Source: an uncultured Solobacterium sp. (GTDB lineage Bacteria; Bacillota_I; Bacilli_A; Erysipelotrichales; Erysipelotrichaceae). Taken from it: a DNA stretch of 9,733 nt. The stretch lies in assembly GCA_927911475.1 (NCBI GenBank), contig CAKMPP010000080.1, forward strand, positions 1-9,733, written 5' to 3'. Below the pieces are notes generated by a model. It saw only the letters and a list, made by a program, of their open reading frames with translations, was not told the DNA's origin and searched no databases. The position numbers were made by a program, and so were the translations under genes. How positions within the stretch are numbered: the first letter of the stretch is position 1; every line of letters starts with the position of its first letter. Of this stretch, positions 8,723 through 9,733 are shown piece by piece.

Positions 8723-9609
8723 GATTTCGCATCCTTTCCAAGTCTTTTTTGTGCGACTAAACCATACTTACCAAATACCATGGATAACACTGTTAAGATA
8801 CCCATACAGATGATTACCATCGGGCCTGTCGCAACACCACTATATGCAGTCGATAAAAAAGTACCTATAAAGGCAGATATACCAGCCATACTACCTGCAA
8901 TAAATAATACTTGTTTCAGATTTCTAGAGTGTTGATTTGCGCATATACACGGCATCGTTAAAAATGATGAAATTAGAACTGCACCAATAGATTTTAGTCC
9001 AACAACAATAAACATCACCATCAGCAGTAATAACACCGTATTTACAATCGGCATTGAAATACCGATTGCACTTGCAAATTGTGGATCAAAAATACTAGCC
9101 ACTAACTCTTTATAAAATAAAACCAATAATATTGTTGCGATGATTGCACATATCGCAATCATGATAATATCTTCTTTTACTATAAATGCTGCAGAGCCAA
9201 AGATATAGTTCTTTAAACCTGCTTGTGATGCACGCATGTATAAAGGGTTTCCTTGTAAATAACTCTTTAACACCATACCTAATCCAAAGAATCCAGTTAA
9301 AACAATTGCTAATGCCGCATCAAAATCAATCACACTATGCTTTCGTATCAATTGAATCATCAGATATGCAAGAATACCAAATACCGCAGCTCCTAATGTC
9401 AATATGACGGAACTACGGATACTAAATAACATAAACGCAACCACAACTCCAGGATAGGACGCATGCCCTACAGCATCTGCCATCAAACTCTGTCCTTTAT
9501 ATACACTAAAACAACCTACAATCGCACTTGGAATCGCAAGTAAAACGGTACCTATCGCAACAACTAAGAAATCATAAGAGAATAGTATCTGTATTAGATT
9601 TTCCATCAT
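8704..9609 (-). CDS. Metal-ion ABC transporter permease (TroC/MntB family)
   Basis: The 301-residue, multi-membrane protein is an ABC-3 family permease, intact in one frame. Hallmarks are VYKGQSLMADAVGHASYPG (about 37-55), the later helices and IFDPQFASAIGI. In this family two permeases, as homo- or heterodimer, form the channel for Mn, Zn or Fe delivered by a surface binding lipoprotein. ATG 9609 lies within the upstream ATPase gene, which ends at 9572, giving a 38-base overlap. The second ATG one codon later is an alternative start. The C-terminus ends in SCQKCC and overlaps the next permease start by 19 bases. Tight overlaps on both sides mean one operon with coupled translation. No binding-protein gene is visible in the window; it may lie upstream. 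Confidence 0.92.
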   Translation of the reverse strand: MMENLIQILFSYDFLVVAIGTVLLAIPSAIVGCFSVYKGQSLMADAVGHASYPGVVVAFMLFSIRSSVILTLGAAVFGILAYLMIQLIRKHSVIDFDAALAIVLTGFFGLGMVLKSYLQGNPLYMRASQAGLKNYIFGSAAFIVKEDIIMIAICAIIATILLVLFYKELVASIFDPQFASAIGISMPIVNTVLLLLMVMFIVVGLKSIGAVLISSFLTMPCICANQHSRNLKQVLFIAGSMAGISAFIGTFLSTAYSGVATGPMVIICMGILTVLSMVFGKYGLVAQKRLGKDAKSCQKCC

Positions 9610-9733
9610 GATACGTCTTTCTAATGTTTTCTTCTGTTAGTACATCTTCTGTTTTACCACTTGCCACAACATATTTGTTTATAAATACAACATGATCAAA
9701 ATATTTTTTCAATGTATGTAAGTCATGGTGTAC
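9572..9733 (-). CDS. Metal-ion ABC transporter ATP-binding protein, C-terminal fragment
   Basis: The last 53 residues are visible, in a frame open to the window edge. It begins with VHHDLHTLKKYFD, which contains the H-loop histidine and the residues after it. It continues FINKYVVASGKTEDVLTEENI, the typical end of TroB/MntB/ZnuC-type ATPases. The Walker A, signature and Walker B motifs lie beyond the window. The gene overlaps the following permease by 38 bases. Together with the two permeases this gives the ATPase-permease-permease order of the tro, mnt and ytg loci, and it supplies the energy-coupling subunit of the importer. Confidence 0.88.
   Translation of the reverse strand, partial: VHHDLHTLKKYFDHVVFINKYVVASGKTEDVLTEENIRKTYHDGKSNTDTILL

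Noticed and set aside
8025..9407. Plus-strand frames opposite the two permeases
   Set aside because: They are shadows of membrane-helix coding sequence with no independent support.

Overview
The window is AT-rich, densely packed bacterial DNA in which every supportable gene lies on the minus strand. Low G+C, strong AGGAGG-type ribosome sites, a YheI/YheH-like exporter pair, a TGS-containing nucleoside kinase and a Tro/Mnt-type metal transporter all suggest a low-GC member of the Bacillota. Erysipelotrichia-like gut or oral bacteria are a possibility, but that is an inference without any search.

Read in the direction of transcription (high to low coordinates), the layout is as follows. (1) 9733-7626 is a metal-ion ABC importer operon: the C-terminus of the ATPase, then two ABC-3 family permeases. 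The genes overlap. The second permease appears to carry a winged-helix DNA-binding domain at its C-terminus. (2) 7557-4893 is one very long gene that reads as an acetyltransferase (GNAT), a methionine sulfoxide reductase (MsrA) and a TGS-type nucleoside kinase in one chain of about 888 residues. (3) 4814-1181 is a two-gene operon for a heterodimeric ABC exporter. It has a candidate promoter in front and a clear intrinsic terminator behind. The two halves divide one consensus and one degenerate ATP site between them. (4) 1018-1 holds a GtrB/DPM1-like membrane-anchored family 2 glycosyltransferase and the first 17 codons of a membrane or exported protein.

The most striking property is that genes between about 2.9 and 7.9 kb are broken by eight single-base frame changes (near 2917, 4266, 4742, 5606, 5685, 7725 and 7694, and at 7895). 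Conserved protein sequence resumes at once in another frame after each one. I saw no in-frame stop codons outside the frame changes, and catalytic motifs are intact. Most breaks sit in short homopolymers. I therefore annotate the genes as merged CDSs and regard sequencing or assembly indels as likelier than gene decay, though the sequence alone cannot settle this. After allowing for the shifts, there is no gene-free stretch longer than about 160 bases.

The two findings with most biological interest are the permease/winged-helix fusion, which recalls chlamydial YtgCR, and the GNAT-MsrA-nucleoside kinase fusion. No RNA genes, CRISPR arrays, insertion sequences or long repeats were seen.
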